Source: Aphelocoma coerulescens (Eukaryota; Chordata; Aves; Passeriformes; Corvidae). From it: a stretch of 64,000 nucleotides of DNA. The notes beneath the pieces were generated by a model. It did not search any database. It was not told the origin of the DNA and saw nothing but the letters and a program-made list of their open reading frames with translations. Below are positions 24,221-35,745 of the stretch, in pieces. Each line of letters begins with the position of its first letter. The stretch's first letter is position 1. Both the position numbers and the translations under genes were made by a program. The stretch spans positions 108,422-172,421 of the forward strand of contig NW_027183617.1 of NCBI RefSeq assembly GCF_041296385.1. Reading direction: 5' to 3'.

Positions 24221-24772
24221 ATGGAGAATATGGTGGCCAGTTTACAAAGGCATCTAGTAAGCACAAAAATGGCAAAAAATAATAGATCAGTTGTTGAGAA
24301 AGATGGGATTGGTTTTGAAGGAAGAAGGCTGCCTCCAGGGCTCGTTACATGGGAATCACCAGGTGATTTTGGCCAACTGATTTTGCAGAACTGCCCAGAC
24401 AGAAGGGGGACTGGCACATTTTGGTATTGGTGGATCCTTTTTCTGGATGGCCAGAAGCTTTCCCATGTGGCACCAACAAGACAAGGGAAGTCTCAGAAGT
24501 TTTGCTGCAATGAATATTTAATAGCACTGGGACTAACTCTTGTAAGCCTTAAAAGGTGCATGGTTCTCAACAGATCATTGGGGCTGGACTCGCCTGTACA
24601 TCCTTTCCAACCAGGAGATGCGGTGTACATCAGAACCTGGAATTTTGGAACAATCCAGCCAAAGTGGAAGGGACCATCTCAAGTCCTCCTGGTAACCTAC
24701 CCTGCACTCAAGGTAGAAGGAATCAAACTCAGGGTTCATCACATGCGGGTAAAACCAGCAAGCACACATTAA
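24221..24772 (+). pseudogene. broken endogenous retrovirus pol: integrase remnant
   Basis: An old retroviral integrase piece, class I (gammaretrovirus-like). About 24,400-24,515 reads as the start of the catalytic core, but across a frameshift relative to the open frame, and the rest of the core is missing. The C-terminal module follows at about 24,595-24,770, where FQPGDAVYIRTW and a later PKWKGPSQVLLVTYP are typical of the SH3-like integrase tail that overlaps the env start in this group. The open frame here therefore mixes two reading frames. Core deletion plus frameshift mean no working enzyme is encoded. Confidence 0.75.
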
Positions 24773-24884
24773 ACACAGCAGAAACAAGACTGTCTGACAC
24801 CATGGAGTTTGGGGTTTTACATCAATCCTATTGTTTTAGGTATTGAATAGGATTTTCTAAGGGGATACTCTTTATTGGATCTAG

Positions 24885-26310
24885 ATGATCAATTATTGTG
24901 TAACTATAATAAAAATAGAAACGATGTTCCTGACTTCTGGGAAGAGAAATGCGGTTTTCAAAGTCAGTGCAAGATGTTGGCAGATGACAGAATGTGACCC
25001 CTGTAACAGCTTGTTTGCCAACACCAACCTGTGCAGAAAATCCAGTTCCGTGGGGAGCTTCAGTCAGCAATTTGACAAAAATCTGGGAACACTTGTGGAA
25101 GGAAATAGCACCCAGGGCACCTGGACAGGGATGGAAGGAGAATATTCCTTACCATGGACACATAAGAACGATACTGCTGAGAATTGTAACATTTCCAAAC
25201 TGGATCTGGAAATTACCTCAGGAAATATTGATCAGCTGACAGATTGCACTGATAGCCCCTGGAGCTGCCAAATTCCAGCAGTATGGAATCACCCTCAGAC
25301 AGGACAATGGGAATGTTTCCAGCCAGTTCAGGGGTGTCTGGGCTGGGAAGGGAGCCCAGGCCTTCCACGGGACCCCTTACAGGTGGGTATAAAATATCCT
25401 GATTTAACAAGGTCAAGGCCAAAGGATCCCAGGACAAAGGAAAAGTGGGATTGCCCTGGGACAGACACTTGAGCTGTTTGGAATCCTGAGGTGCAGCAGC
25501 TCCTGGCTGTGGCCCAGGCTCTGAGGCTAGGCTGTGTTTGTAGAAATGATTCTGCCTTTCTCAGTGACACCTGGGCTCAGCCAACAAACAGCAAGCCTTG
25601 GAGAGGCACAGAGTGTCAGCAGGATGCGGTCAGATCCTTAGGAGCCCCAGGATGGGTGGGAAGTGATGGAATTTGGAGCACACGTTTGGCCCTGGGAGAA
25701 TCAGGAGCACCATGGACACTGGGGGTATTAACGTTCCGTCCCTCGTGCAAGGAGTCACCACCGGGAACCCAACTGTGGGGAAAGGTTAAAGGGGATGGAA
25801 CTTGGAAACATCCCAGTGCGGGAACTACAGCGGGATGGATTTTAGAATTCATCTCTGCTCCGCAAAGATCTGCCTTTAGGAACAGAGCAGCCACACACCA
25901 TTGGGCTCTGCAGATGGAAACCTGAGTGAATGCAGCTCCTTTGGGGCTTGCTGAAATAAAGGAACAATTGCCAGCCACAGCTAAAATGACTTTACAGAGC
26001 AGATTGGCTTTAGCCCTATTGCTGTTACATGGACAGGGAGTATGTGGATTCTTGAACTGAAACAGCAACACTTGTTGTGTGCACATTCCAAATGTGATGC
26101 TGGATTGGATGATCGGGTAGAGAGGATAAAATCAGTTGCTGCATCCAGCAGGGAATTAAGGGGAGGATTAGACAGTAACTGGATAAAATATTTCAAGGAC
26201 TTGGATTTTCTCTGACTGATGGTTGGCCTGACTTTTGCAAAGTCTAACTGGGATCCCAGCAATACTTGTGCTTGTGACACTTGCTTTGAGCTGTGTAAAG
26301 AACATGGTTG
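24885..26310 (+). pseudogene. broken endogenous retrovirus env remnant
   Basis: Follows integrase in the expected order. The open stretch at 24,885-25,472 is cysteine-rich with several N-X-S/T sites, as expected for a surface subunit; the fragment at 25,491-25,925 continues the degraded region. About 25,985-26,100 resembles the conserved heptad and cysteine region of a transmembrane subunit, but a stop codon falls between the first cysteine and the CC pair, which are also further apart than the usual spacing. A hydrophobic stretch near 26,255-26,300 fits the membrane anchor. Stops and frameshifts run throughout, so no functional envelope protein is encoded. Confidence 0.6.
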
Positions 26311-26409
26311 TGAAAGCAGCTGAGGAACTCGTGGGATGTGAGTAAAGGAGCAGAGTGAGGCTTACGAAGGCTTGAAGGGAAGAGAAGCTTCCCAACCCTC
26401 CAAGGGGGG

Positions 26410-26867
26410 AAATTTACCAGATGAAAAACCGTTTGCACCTGGTGGGTTCATACAATGCTTCTTCTCCAAAAGCCACTGGCCATGGAACCGCACAAGGCTG
26501 ATTCTGTAGGCAGCAACCAGCCCAGGTGTGCCAACTTTCACCAGTTCACTGGGCAGTCAGGGCTGGCTTTGGGGTCACCGACCACCAGGGACCCCCAAAG
26601 AGAGCCCCAGGGCAGAAGAACGGATGTGCAAAGGGGTGGGGGAAATATGCAATGATTTTGGGGAAATGATTGTCGTGTGTGTGTTTATTGTGGGACAGTC
26701 TGGGAATGAGTCTGTGAAACACAGTCTGCAAACAGGAACATTCCTGACCTCGGCACACATGACTTTGGGAGGGGCTCTCCCCTCGTGCATCCGGCCCAAT
26801 AAAGAATGCTGCTGCTTCGTGCTGCGCTGATGCTGAGGAGGTTTTGTTTCCCTGAAGTTTTGGTAAC
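26410..26867 (+). mobile_element. probable 3' LTR of the ERV
   Basis: It starts after a purine run at 26,402-26,411 (AAGGGGGGAAA), a plausible polypurine tract just downstream of env. AATAAA at 26,798-26,803 is followed by a GT-rich stretch, and the element would close with ...TAACA near 26,867. I found no matching 5' LTR in the window and no target-site duplication, so the edges are approximate. Confidence 0.5.
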
Positions 26868-26879
26868 ACCTCTGTGCCT

Positions 26880-27440
26880 GTGTCACAGAGCCACAGAGCA
26901 GCTGTGATGTCAGAAAGGGGCTGTGTGACATCACAGGGTGGCTGTATGACATCATAGAGTCTACGGCGACATCATGGAGCAGCTCTGTGACATCAGAGAG
27001 TGGTGCTGTGACATCATAGAGTTAGCTGTGACATCACAGATTGGGCTCTGACATCACAGGGCAGACTATGACATCACAGAGATGGCTGTGACATCACAGG
27101 GTGCTGGTGTGACATCACAGTGCAGAGTTGTGACATCACAGATAGGACTGTGACATCACAGGGTGCTTGTGTGACATCACAGAGTGGTTGTGTGACATCA
27201 CAGGGGAGCTGTATGACATCATAGAGTCTGCTGTGACATCACAGAGCTATCACAGTGATATCACAGAGAGGACTGTGACATCACAGATGGGTGGCATGAC
27301 ATCACAGAGTGTCTATGACATCACAGGGTGTCTATGACATCACAGGGTGGCTATGTGACATCACAGAATGAGTTTTGACATCCCAGGTTGGCTGTGGGAC
27401 ATCCCAGGGTGGCTGTGTGACATCCCAGGGGGTTGGATGC
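26880..27440. repeat. TGTGACATCACA minisatellite, about 24 copies
   Basis: A nearly palindromic core, TGTGACATCACA, recurs about every 22 bp separated by 8-14 bp of variable sequence such as GAGTGGCTG. I count about 24 GACATC cores. They are best conserved at 27,020-27,350 and decay to GACATCCC at the right edge. The core TGACATCA is one base from the CRE palindrome TGACGTCA and could have arisen by CpG decay. The block starts directly after the LTR. Confidence 0.9.
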
Positions 27441-28080
27441 CATGGCAACCCTCATCAGTTCCAGTTCCCTTGGAAACCCCCCCAGGACCCATTGCTGCAC
27501 TCAGGGTCCGTGGCCACTTGCCCGCAGACCTGGGCTGCCCTCGGCTGCCATGGCAGCCCTCAGGACAGAGCGGTGCCGGGGCTGGTGCCAGCTACAATTG
27601 CACTGACACTCGCTGATGCCACGGCAGCGGCCACAGGGACCCGTTCCTCACTTTGGTGCCATGGACACCAACGCTTGGCCCCGCTGCCATGGGGATTGGC
27701 ACGGTCACCTGCACTCAGGGCCCGTGGCTGGGCACTGCTGCCATGGACACGGGCACTGAGCCCTGGGCCACAGTCGGCTGCCATGGCCACCAGCCCAAGG
27801 TCCCGTGGCCAGGGCCAGGGCCATGGAAAGGAACCCGTGGAGCCGTGGTGATGGTGGATGGCCATGGGGTGCTGCTGTGGGCTGGGGCAGAGGGAATTTC
27901 CTTGCCAGGCCTTTCTCTGGGGCTGTGTTTGGCTCTGTGCTGAGCACAGCGTTGCTCACACGGAGATGGTTTTGTTCTTGCTGAGCTTGCACAGAGCCAA
28001 GGCCTTTCCTGCCCCTCGTCCGGCCACGCTGGGGAGGGGCTGGGGGTGAGGGGGAGCTTGGCAGGGGTCACAGCCAGGAC
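27441..28080. other. GC-rich degenerate repeats around GCCATGG; no gene
   Basis: Loose repeats of CTGCCATGG with CACTCAGGGCCCGTGGC, spaced about 50-70 bp, make up 27,440-27,850. Long open frames on both strands here are products of base composition and repetition. 27,850-28,080 shows nothing recognisable. Confidence 0.55.
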
Positions 28081-28215
28081 AGGTGACCCCAACTGACCCC
28101 AGGGATATCCCAGACCACAGGACATCATGGCCAGTGTATAAAGTGGGGGGAACAAGGAGGAAGGGGGGGACATTTGGAGTGAGGGTTTTTGTCTTCCCAG
28201 GTAACACTCAGGCAG
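28081..28215 (+). mobile_element. ERVL-type LTR fragment
   Basis: The order GGGATATCCCAGACCACAG, a GTGTATAAAG TATA box at about 28,135, a GGAGGAAGGGGGGGACAT purine run and TTTTTGTCTTCCCAGGTAAC matches the promoter/R part of avian ERVL LTRs as I remember that family. The 3' half is absent. A second fragment of the same part lies at 48,450-48,660. Confidence 0.55.
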
Positions 28216-28700
28216 GATGGGGCCCTGTTTTGCTGGTGGGCAGGGTCAGCACCAAAGACACAGACCCTACTGAAGGGATTGTGCAATTTATAAAATGCAA
28301 ATCTGCAAAGAATTACAAAAGCATAAGCTCAGCAAAGCACATAATCATTAGCAAAGAATCACAGCAGGAACAGCTCAGCAATGCCCCCAGTCATCAGTGC
28401 CAAAGATTGCCTGCAGTGATTAACCAAGATCCAGCCCCAGTGACCCTCAGACTTTACCATCACCCAGAGCCACCCATCAGCTGGGGGAAGCTGTCCCAGC
28501 CAAGGACTGGAGAGCCACTCCCGGACACTGGGAATTCCTGCAGCTGCCTCCAGCCACAGCTGAGGCTCCAACCCCGCTGGGAGAGGGCCCAGCTTTGACA
28601 GTGCTGGAGAAACAAACTGACAGCACTTCTAGTGCAGGAACATCTGCTTTCATCCTCCTCTTGGCTTCCTCCTAAGCCTGGCCAGGGCTCAAGGAGGAGC
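28216..28700. other. unassigned intergenic sequence
   Basis: No coding exon, repeat array or RNA gene is recognised. AT content rises at 28,280-28,370, and the right part grades into the PIM-like block. Confidence 0.4.
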
Positions 28701-29875
28701 CAAGGGAGCTGACTTTGACCATACAGCCCCAAACAAGGCCAGATGTTGGATTTCACGGCCTTGTCCCAGCCGCCCGCAGTGCCCAGGCCGTGCTGGCTGT
28801 GCTCAGAGCAGGGCCCAAAGCTGCCCAGCATTGCTGCCTTTGGGAGCAGAGCAGGAGGGCAGGACATGTGCCCAGCCTGCAGCCAGCCATGGCACAGCCA
28901 CCTCCTCAGCAGCTGCCCAGAGCCCAAAAGCAGTTTGGCAGCCACTGAAGAATTCCCTGCAGCCGCCCCAGCAAAGGGGGAACCTTTGGTGCCCGGCCAG
29001 GCCGTGCCATGCCCAGCTCTGGGAGCATCCCCCTGGCTCTGGACTCACCTGCACACTGGCCGTGGAGCGTGTCTTTGGAGAAGGTGCCAGAATCAAAGTC
29101 CATCATCTTCAGCTGCCACTGGCCAGCTCCAGGAAGAGGTTGTCGTCCTTGAGCTCGTCCTTGGTGGCTCCAGCAGCAGCAGCCCCACCTGGTACAGCTT
29201 CTCCAGGGGCTCCTTCTCCTTCCCTGGGGCCACACCAGGCTCTCAGGGTTCTGCCCAGGGCCCCAGCCATCAATGAACCAGACAAACAAAACCAGGGGGG
29301 ATGGTGGCCACCAGTGCTTGCCAGAGCAGGCCTCCAGCTCAGCTGCAGCCCAAGAGCTGCGTGTTCCCTTCTGATGCTCCCTGCTCAGAGCTACAGACAG
29401 GACAAAATAGTCTGCTTTGCTTTGCCACTGATTGCCAAGAGCTGTGTGGGGCTGTTACCTGCCAGGCCCCTGGATCACACTGTGCCCGTGGGTCCCTGCC
29501 ATCCTCTAGGGCACATGAACACCCTGCAGCCAAGGAGCACTGAAGAGCTCTTCCAAGGACGGCCTGTCCAAGGGCTGCATGGACAAGCACCTCTTAAGAA
29601 CATCCTGGCACTCTGGGCACAGAAACCAGAAACCACCAGGCAGCTGCAGAAGGATCCCACCCGCTTTGGCCCCCGTTCCCGTGCCCAGGCCATGCTGGCT
29701 GTGCCCAGAGCTGGGCCTAAACTTGCCCATGGATTCTGTGCTTTGGAGGGCAGCAGGAGAGCAGGACATGTGCCACCTGCTCAGAGCTGACAGAGCGGGA
29801 TGCTCCTGAGCCCGCTGCTGGCTCCCAGCACTGCTATTCCCCCCGTGCCACAGAGATGAGGGATCCACACAAAAG
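28700..29875 (-). pseudogene. PIM1-like kinase pseudogene block (minus strand)
   Basis: Three pieces of a PIM-type kinase. (1) 29,506-29,612 is a last exon of 107 bp with a clean AG acceptor, beginning ECQDVLKRCLSM and ending LQGVHVP-stop; it has the same length as exon 5 of the PIM1-like gene at 45 kb. 29,613-29,870 matches that gene's intron 4. (2) 29,049-29,240 begins with an EKEPLEKLYQVG-like start of the glycine-loop region and jumps after about 20 codons to a QLKMMDFDSGTFSKDT-like segment, with a frameshift between. DFG reads DFD, so the metal-binding motif is damaged. Its donor GTGAGT survives. (3) 28,740-28,935 resembles intron sequence also found at 46,380-46,560. Exons 1-4 proper are missing, so this is not a functional gene. 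The block is an inverted copy of 44,823-46,620. Confidence 0.8.
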
Positions 29876-30132
29876 CAACCAGACCAGGAGCCGACACTTT
29901 CATTGCCTGCCAGAAATGGGTCTCATTTTGCTCTGCATTCCTTTCCTAGCAGGTCTTATCTATTAAAAACAAGAGAAAAAAGAAAAGAACCAGAAAAAGT
30001 ATGAGAGATAAAAACAAAACCCAAATGTGGAAAGAAAAGTCTTCTGCAACTTTGGATTCAGAGGGAATTGATATTTTTTAAAAGAGAACTCAGTTATTTA
30101 TCTTTTTTTTGTTTCATTCAGTACTTGCATTG
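29876..30132. other. A-rich spacer; no gene
   Basis: An A-rich stretch with no exon or element recognised, ending at the tetranucleotide repeat. Confidence 0.5.
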
Positions 30133-30246
30133 TTTTCCTTCCTTCCTTCCTTCCTTCCTTCCTTCCTTCCTTCCTTCCTTCCTTCCTTCCTTCCTTCCTT
30201 CCTTCCTTCCTTCCTTCCTTCCTTCCTTCCTTCCTTCCTTCCTTCC
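30133..30246. repeat. (CCTT)n microsatellite
   Basis: About 28 uninterrupted copies of a CCTT tetranucleotide. It creates spurious PSFL-repeat reading frames. Confidence 0.98.
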
Positions 30247-30553
30247 GTCCCTCACAAGCCACTTCTCACCCCATTGAAGGGGTGCAAAGCAGCAGGATCC
30301 CCTCCCAATTAGGGTCCTCTCACCCTCCCAAAATGTGGGGATTTCACCTCAGCCCCCCAAATTGCGGGGGGTTTATGGCACTTTCCCCAAATTCACTGCA
30401 ACCTCCCAGAAGCCACTTAGAGGCCCTAAAATTGTCAAAAAGCAGCAGGTGCCTCCCCAAAAGCAGCTCCTGGTTTTCCTCCCTGGAGTGCCCCACTCCA
30501 AGTGTTCAAACCACCCCATCAATCCCAAACTTCATCCCACCCCCATGATGCAA
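30247..30553. other. unassigned spacer between microsatellites
   Basis: Repetitive CCCCAAATT-type wording, but no gene, RNA or named element recognised. Confidence 0.4.
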
Positions 30554-30643
30554 CCCCCATCCCATCCCATCCCATCCCATCCCATCCCATCCCATCCCAT
30601 CCCATCCCATCCCATCCCATCCCATCCCATCCCATCCCATCCC
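30554..30643. repeat. (CCCAT)n microsatellite
   Basis: About 18 uninterrupted copies of the pentanucleotide CCCAT, ending at CCCTCCTGG. Confidence 0.98.
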
Positions 30644-31089
30644 TCCTGGACACCAATTCCCCTTCTGTGGCTCCTGACTCCCCACAGCCAGGCCTTGGGG
30701 CTGACGGATCGAGCCATTTGGGGCTGCCATCGACACATTGGGGCTGGGATTGAGTTTATTGGAGGCACCCGCTCAATCCCTCCATCCCAAATGGGAGCTT
30801 GGAACCTCTCCTCAGCCCTTGCTGTGCCCATGGGCTCACCTCAAGTCCCAAAATGAGAGCCAGGGCCCCACAGCCCATTCAGAACCTCTCAACATTGCCA
30901 GAAACAGCAGCATCCTTCCCAAAATGGGCTCCCCGGCTCCCTGACAATAGGTCCCCCTTCCAAGCACCAGAGCCCCCCTCTCAGAACCCCTCCCTAAGCA
31001 TTGGGGGGCACCCCAAAAATGCCTCAGGAATGGGACATACCCTAAAATCCCTTCAGGAATGTGGGATACCCCAGAACCCACTCAGCAAC

Positions 31090-31740
31090 GGGGTCCCCCC
31101 GGCCTCATCATGCGCAGCCTTCAGCTGGCTCAGCCAGAGCCCATCCCGCCCTCAGCAGCCCCAGCCCAGCCCAGCCCTCCTGGGCAGGAAGCCCCAATGG
31201 CCGAGCCGGCCTGGGACACTTGCAGGGATGCGGGGGCAGCCGCAGCTTCTCGGGCCAGCCTGTGCCAGGCCCTGAGCGCCCTGCCAGGGAACCATTGCTG
31301 CCCCACATCCCATCTCAGCCTGCCCTCGGGCAGCGGGAAGCCGTTCCCTGGGGCCCGGCCCCGCAGGCCCTTGGCAAGAGTCTCTCTCCCCCAGCAATTG
31401 CTGCTCCTCCCTGCTGCGGGGCCCGAGCTGCAAGTTGATTTTCTGCCGCTGGCCCCGGCCCAGCCCCGAGCCAGGGCCAGCACCTTGCCCTGGAGCTCTG
31501 CGGGCGCTGCGTTTGTGCGGCCGCAGCGCAGCGGCCGCAGCTCGGAGCTGCCCTTTGTGTCCCCGCCGGCAGCTGGCAGAACTGGCGGGGCCGGGCCAGG
31601 GCCGGGCCAGCCCCGGCCTTCCCGGCTCTGCGACACAGCGGCGGCAGCCCCAGCCTTCCAGCCCTGCACACGCTCCCACACAAGCGTCCAGAGCCGCGGC
31701 CACCCAACGCAACTGACCGGCCGCTGACCCCCCAGCCTGG
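31090..31740. promoter_or_regulatory. CpG-rich island, possible relic promoter
   Basis: Dense CpG and GC boxes, strongest at 31,440-31,640 (for example GCGGCCGCAGCGCAGCGGCC). No kinase or other exon is recognised inside. It lies about 2 kb upstream, on the minus strand, of the PIM-like last exon at 29.5 kb, a distance comparable to promoter-to-exon-5 in the PIM1-like gene at 43-45 kb. It may therefore be the relic promoter of that pseudogene. The long open frames in all phases are compositional. Confidence 0.35.
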
Positions 31741-32950
31741 CCTGATGGCCATTCCTCTGCCCACACCTCGGCCAAGCTCCCCTTGGCCACCTCCTGAGCC
31801 ACAGTGCCACAGACAAGTGGCACATACAGCTACAGAGCTCTGCAGGGAAGAGCTGGCAGGGAACGTTCATTCAACAGAAAAACCACCAAGAAAAAGAGAA
31901 CTCCCCCCAGCAGAGCTGTTCCCTCCTGCAGTAGTTACACCTGCACACGCACAGCACCTGAGACTGCAAGCAATGAGCATTCCCTGGGCACATGTGCAGC
32001 CCAAGCAGCTCGAGGACAGCCTTGCAGCAGGACTGCTCTCAGCTGAGCCAAAAAGGCCCCTCTGGCAGCTGCAGGGCCATTGCAAAGGGCAAGGGCCAGA
32101 GCCTCAGCCCACGGGGGAGGAAAGGGCTCTGAATTCCCCTGCCCTGGCACCTCAACCCTGTTCCCAGGCTGCTTCCCACACAGGATTCCTCTGGAGGACT
32201 GTGAAAAGCTGAGAAGCAGCTCTGGCTTCTCCACTTTCCATGTCCTAGAGCTGCCTGGCAGAAGAAATGGAGGGACAGCTCTGGTGGCACAATCCCTCCC
32301 GGCCCAGGGCACAGCGCTGGGAAGGTCTTTCCATGCTGAGGCTTTGCTGCGGCCAAGGAAAGCTCCTGGCTCAAGGTCACCTTTCCTGCTGGGCCAGACC
32401 CCCCGAGTGGCCCAGCAGCAGCAGAGAATTCCAGCACAGCCCCGGCACGGGCAGGGCGGCCCTGGGCGGGCTGCGGGAGCTGGCAGCGCCTGAGCTCAGA
32501 GCAGCTGAGCCCGGGGGCTCTTGGCCAAGGCTGAGGCCCAGCGAGCATTTCTCAGGTCACAGGGCGGCCTGGAAAGGTGCTGGGGGGGATAATTCACCCC
32601 TCAGTGCGGTCCCAGTGGCTCCCAGTATTTCCATGTCCCTGGTCCCAGTGCTGCTCCCAGCCCTGATCCGTGGGGATGGGAATGTCCCGCTCCCTTCCTG
32701 GGGCAGGCTCACACCTGAGCCAGGTGTGCAGGGCAGAACCTTGCCCTGAGCCCAAGCCCTGTCTCCCCTGCAGGATCTGCTTCCCATCGGCCTCTTCCTC
32801 CTGCGGCCCCACGCCCAGCTCGGTGCTGAACGAAGGGCGCTGGGCCGGGGTCATCCCCCGGCAGGGGCTGCGCACCCCCTCTGCCCCCTCCCCAAATTCC
32901 CTCCCGGGGCAGCAGGGGCTGGCTCAGGAGCCCTGGGGCTCCTGGGGCTT
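31741..32950. other. unassigned GC-rich sequence
   Basis: Overlapping open frames on both strands, but no domain, consistent splice structure, element or RNA gene that I can support. Confidence 0.4.
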
Positions 32951-32954
32951 CGTG

Positions 32955-33330
32955 CTTTCCTTCCTAAGGAAAAGAACCGTCCTTCTCATCCAGGCTCCCA
33001 TGGCCAAAACTGAAATTCTACCTCCCAAATTCTGTCTATCCAAGGATTGCTCCCAGACAAAAGCTGCCATGAGAGACAGGTCTGGCTGCCCTCACCCATG
33101 GTGGCCACCTCTCATCTTCTTCCTAAACTCTTGGACTTTGTGCTTTACTTTCATGTGGAATAAACCCATCCTTCTCAACAAGGTGCCCATGGCCAAAATT
33201 GGGATTCCACCTCCCAAATTCCCAATATCCAAGGGCTGCTCCCAGACAAACCTGCCAGGACAGACAGATGTGGCTGGCCTTGGCCTCTGGTGGCTGTGTC
33301 TCATCTGCCCCTGAAACCCTGGGGCTCGGT
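32955..33330. repeat. two diverged tandem copies of a ~190-bp sequence
   Basis: The order GTGCTTTCCTT, CCATCCTTCTCA-like, CCCATGGCCAAAA, CCACCTCCCAAATT and AAGGNTTGCTCCCAGACAAA appears once at about 32,950-33,135 and again at 33,138-33,330, with scattered mismatches. It abuts the 37-bp-motif cluster to the right. Confidence 0.7.
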
Positions 33331-33339
33331 GCTGCCCTT

Positions 33340-33520
33340 CCTCTGGAGACCACTGTGACCCCGCGTGGCCTCGTGGAACCCAGGGGCCGTTGTGACCCTG
33401 CAGGGCTGGTGGCACCAAGGGAACCATTGTGACCCTGTGGCGTTCCATGGAGCCAAGGGGCCACTGTGGCACTGCTGGGCCCCAAAGAACCGAGGGGCCT
33501 TTGTGACAGGGCAGCTGGGG
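33340..33520 (+). repeat. degenerate 37-bp minisatellite cluster 2
   Basis: Four to five copies of TGGAACCNAGGGGCCNTTGTG followed by ACCCTGNNGGGC, the motif of the cluster at 22.9-23.3 kb. Confidence 0.75.
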
Positions 33521-35745
33521 AGGTCCAGAGTGGACACCAGGAGAAAGGAATTTCCCTCCCAGGCAGGGCTGGGGTGCAACACGTCCCCCAGAAGGAGCCT
33601 GGAGCAGCCCAAGGCTTTGTGTGCCCAGGTAGAGGCAGGCAGGACGCAGAGCTGCCGGCAAAGGAAGGGGCCAGCCAGGTGGGGCAGCCGGGGGGATGAG
33701 GACAGCCTGCAGGGACAGAGGCGCAGGGCAGGGACAGCGTGGCACAGCCTGGGCTGCAGAGGGCAGAGGGATGGGCAGCAGCTGCAAGGCCCTGACAGAG
33801 CCAACTTGTGCAGCCCTTTGGCCACGGCTGCTGGCCCTGGCCCTGAGGCCAGCAGGAGACAAGTGACCCTTGCAGCCCTGGGGCCTCAGTGCCTCCTTGT
33901 CCCTGCCCAGCAGCCTGGCAGGGGCCGCCCCATGGTGCTGCCCTGGGCACTGCCCATCCCCACTTCCCAGTGCCCCGGCAAGAGCCCTGAGCACTGAGGG
34001 AGGGACAGGATCTGCCTTGCCAGGGGCTGGGGCTCAGGCCTTGGCCCTTTGCACTCAGGGAACACAGCCAGGTTTGCTCAGCACCAGAGACACCTTTCCC
34101 TTGCTTGTCCCCACCTGCCATCGCTGCCTCCAGAGTTCTGCTCTCACTGGAACCTGGGGACACTTTCACGTGAGTCGTGTCCTGATGGGACCCATTAAAA
34201 GTTCAAGAAACTTTGGACTTTGAATCTTTGAGTTCTTGAGAAGTTTTTTGAAGACGCTCTGAGGGACTGAGTCTGATGTGAACAACACCAAAGGCCTGAG
34301 AGGGTCATTAAAGTCCTTGTGCTGCTGCTGTGCTGCTGAGCTGGGCCGGGCTCCTGGCACAGAGGGAACTCTCAAGCTCCTGGCAACCAGCGAGAGCTTC
34401 AAAGAGGCAGCTCTGCTGAGGAGCAGCTCCTCTGCCTGCCCAGCAGGGCTGAGGGCACTGCCTGCAGGTACCTGGGAGGAGTGAGCAGAGAGCTAGCTAA
34501 AGCAGCTGGAAGGACAGCTCTGAACTCATTCGTGGAGAAACCTTCACAGCGTGGGACACAGTGAGTCTCTGGCTGCAGGGATCCTCTAGAGCTGGCCCAT
34601 GACACGGCTGCCATGGCTGTGAGGATGGCTCTGCTGCCGTTCCTGCCTTGGGGGAGGATGTGCTGCAGAGCGGGGCTGCCCTGGGCACTGTCAGAGGGAC
34701 AGGGCAGGACGGCTCCTGCTGCCAGGGCCGGCTGCAGGCTCTGAAGGTGGGCAGGAGCCAGGGGTGCCCAGGGCTGTCCTGCAGAGCAGCTCCTGCAGCC
34801 CTGAGGGCTCTTTGCCAGGCCAGGGCATCTGCCACCTGCCAGGGGCAGCTCTCAGCCTGCCTGGGAGCTCCCCATGGGCTGTGGGGAGGAGTTGGAGGTG
34901 GAAGGAGCGGCCCCCCTCAGGGCAGACTCCTCCTGCTGGGGAGGTGGTGCTGCATGGCCAGAGCTGCTCTCAGCTTTCTCCTCAAGGGAAGGGAAAGGGG
35001 CTCTCAGGTTTGTCTGTGTCACTGAGACTCCTGCACTGCTGCCCTGGGGATCAGCAGCTCTGCCTCAGATCTCCCTCAGGAAGTGCCTCCTCACACTCCT
35101 CTGCCTGCAGACAGCACCAGCAGCACCTTGGCTTGCAGCATCTCCCTTTGTCTGAGCTGCCCTTCAGGCCCTGCTGCCAGGGAGATGCCCCTGGGCAGTG
35201 CCCTGTGCTGGGAGGGCTCTGCAGGGCAGAGCTGAGCCCCCAGGGCTGGGCTGGGCTCTGGCAGCACTGGCAGGGACAAGCCTTGGACCCAGAGAAACAG
35301 CTGCCAGGAGGCACAACTGCAGGCAGCAGAGAGCCAGAGCAACCACAGCTGCACAGGGAAAGGAAGAAGGGTTTAGAGCAATGGTTTTGAAATTGGGGCC
35401 TTCAAAAAGTCACTTTATTTTTCAAGCCCATTTTAAGTACAATCACCAGGAAATAGAGGGAGGTGAAATGAGCAAAGGGCACCTGTGTGGGGACCAGCAG
35501 GTCCGACTGCACTGGGGCACAGGGAGCCCTGTTTTCCCTCTGGGCCCCCAGTGTTCAGGCTGAGAGCAACGCTGAGGATGAGGCAGCAGCACAAACCTGA
35601 GCTCAGAAATCAAAAAGCTTAGCCAAGTTCTGTCACAGGAGGAGAAGTTGTTTTGAGGGGATTCCTAAGAAAATAGCATAGGATTGACTCAGGGGAATCT
35701 GTCCCAGCTTGTCAATGCCTTCTTCCAACAGTCCAGAGTGCAGAA
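33521..35745. other. 5' flank of the olfactory receptor; unassigned
   Basis: GC-rich sequence without a recognised coding exon. OR genes normally have an intronless coding exon with upstream non-coding exons, so part of this stretch could hold 5' UTR exons. I cannot place them. Confidence 0.4.

Noticed and set aside
24221..24772. Intact retroviral integrase gene
   Set aside because: Most of the catalytic core is missing and the core start and C-terminal module are in different frames.
26880..27440. CRISPR-like direct repeats with spacers
   Set aside because: The core is only about 12 bp and degenerate, spacers are 8-14 bp and similar to each other, and the context is a vertebrate genome with retroviral LTRs. 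It is a minisatellite.
30068..30312. Open frames of PSFLPSFL repeats
   Set aside because: Pure translation of the (CCTT)n microsatellite.
31130..31870. 246-codon minus-strand open frame in the CpG island
   Set aside because: Composition-driven: stops are rare in all six frames there, and no domain is visible.
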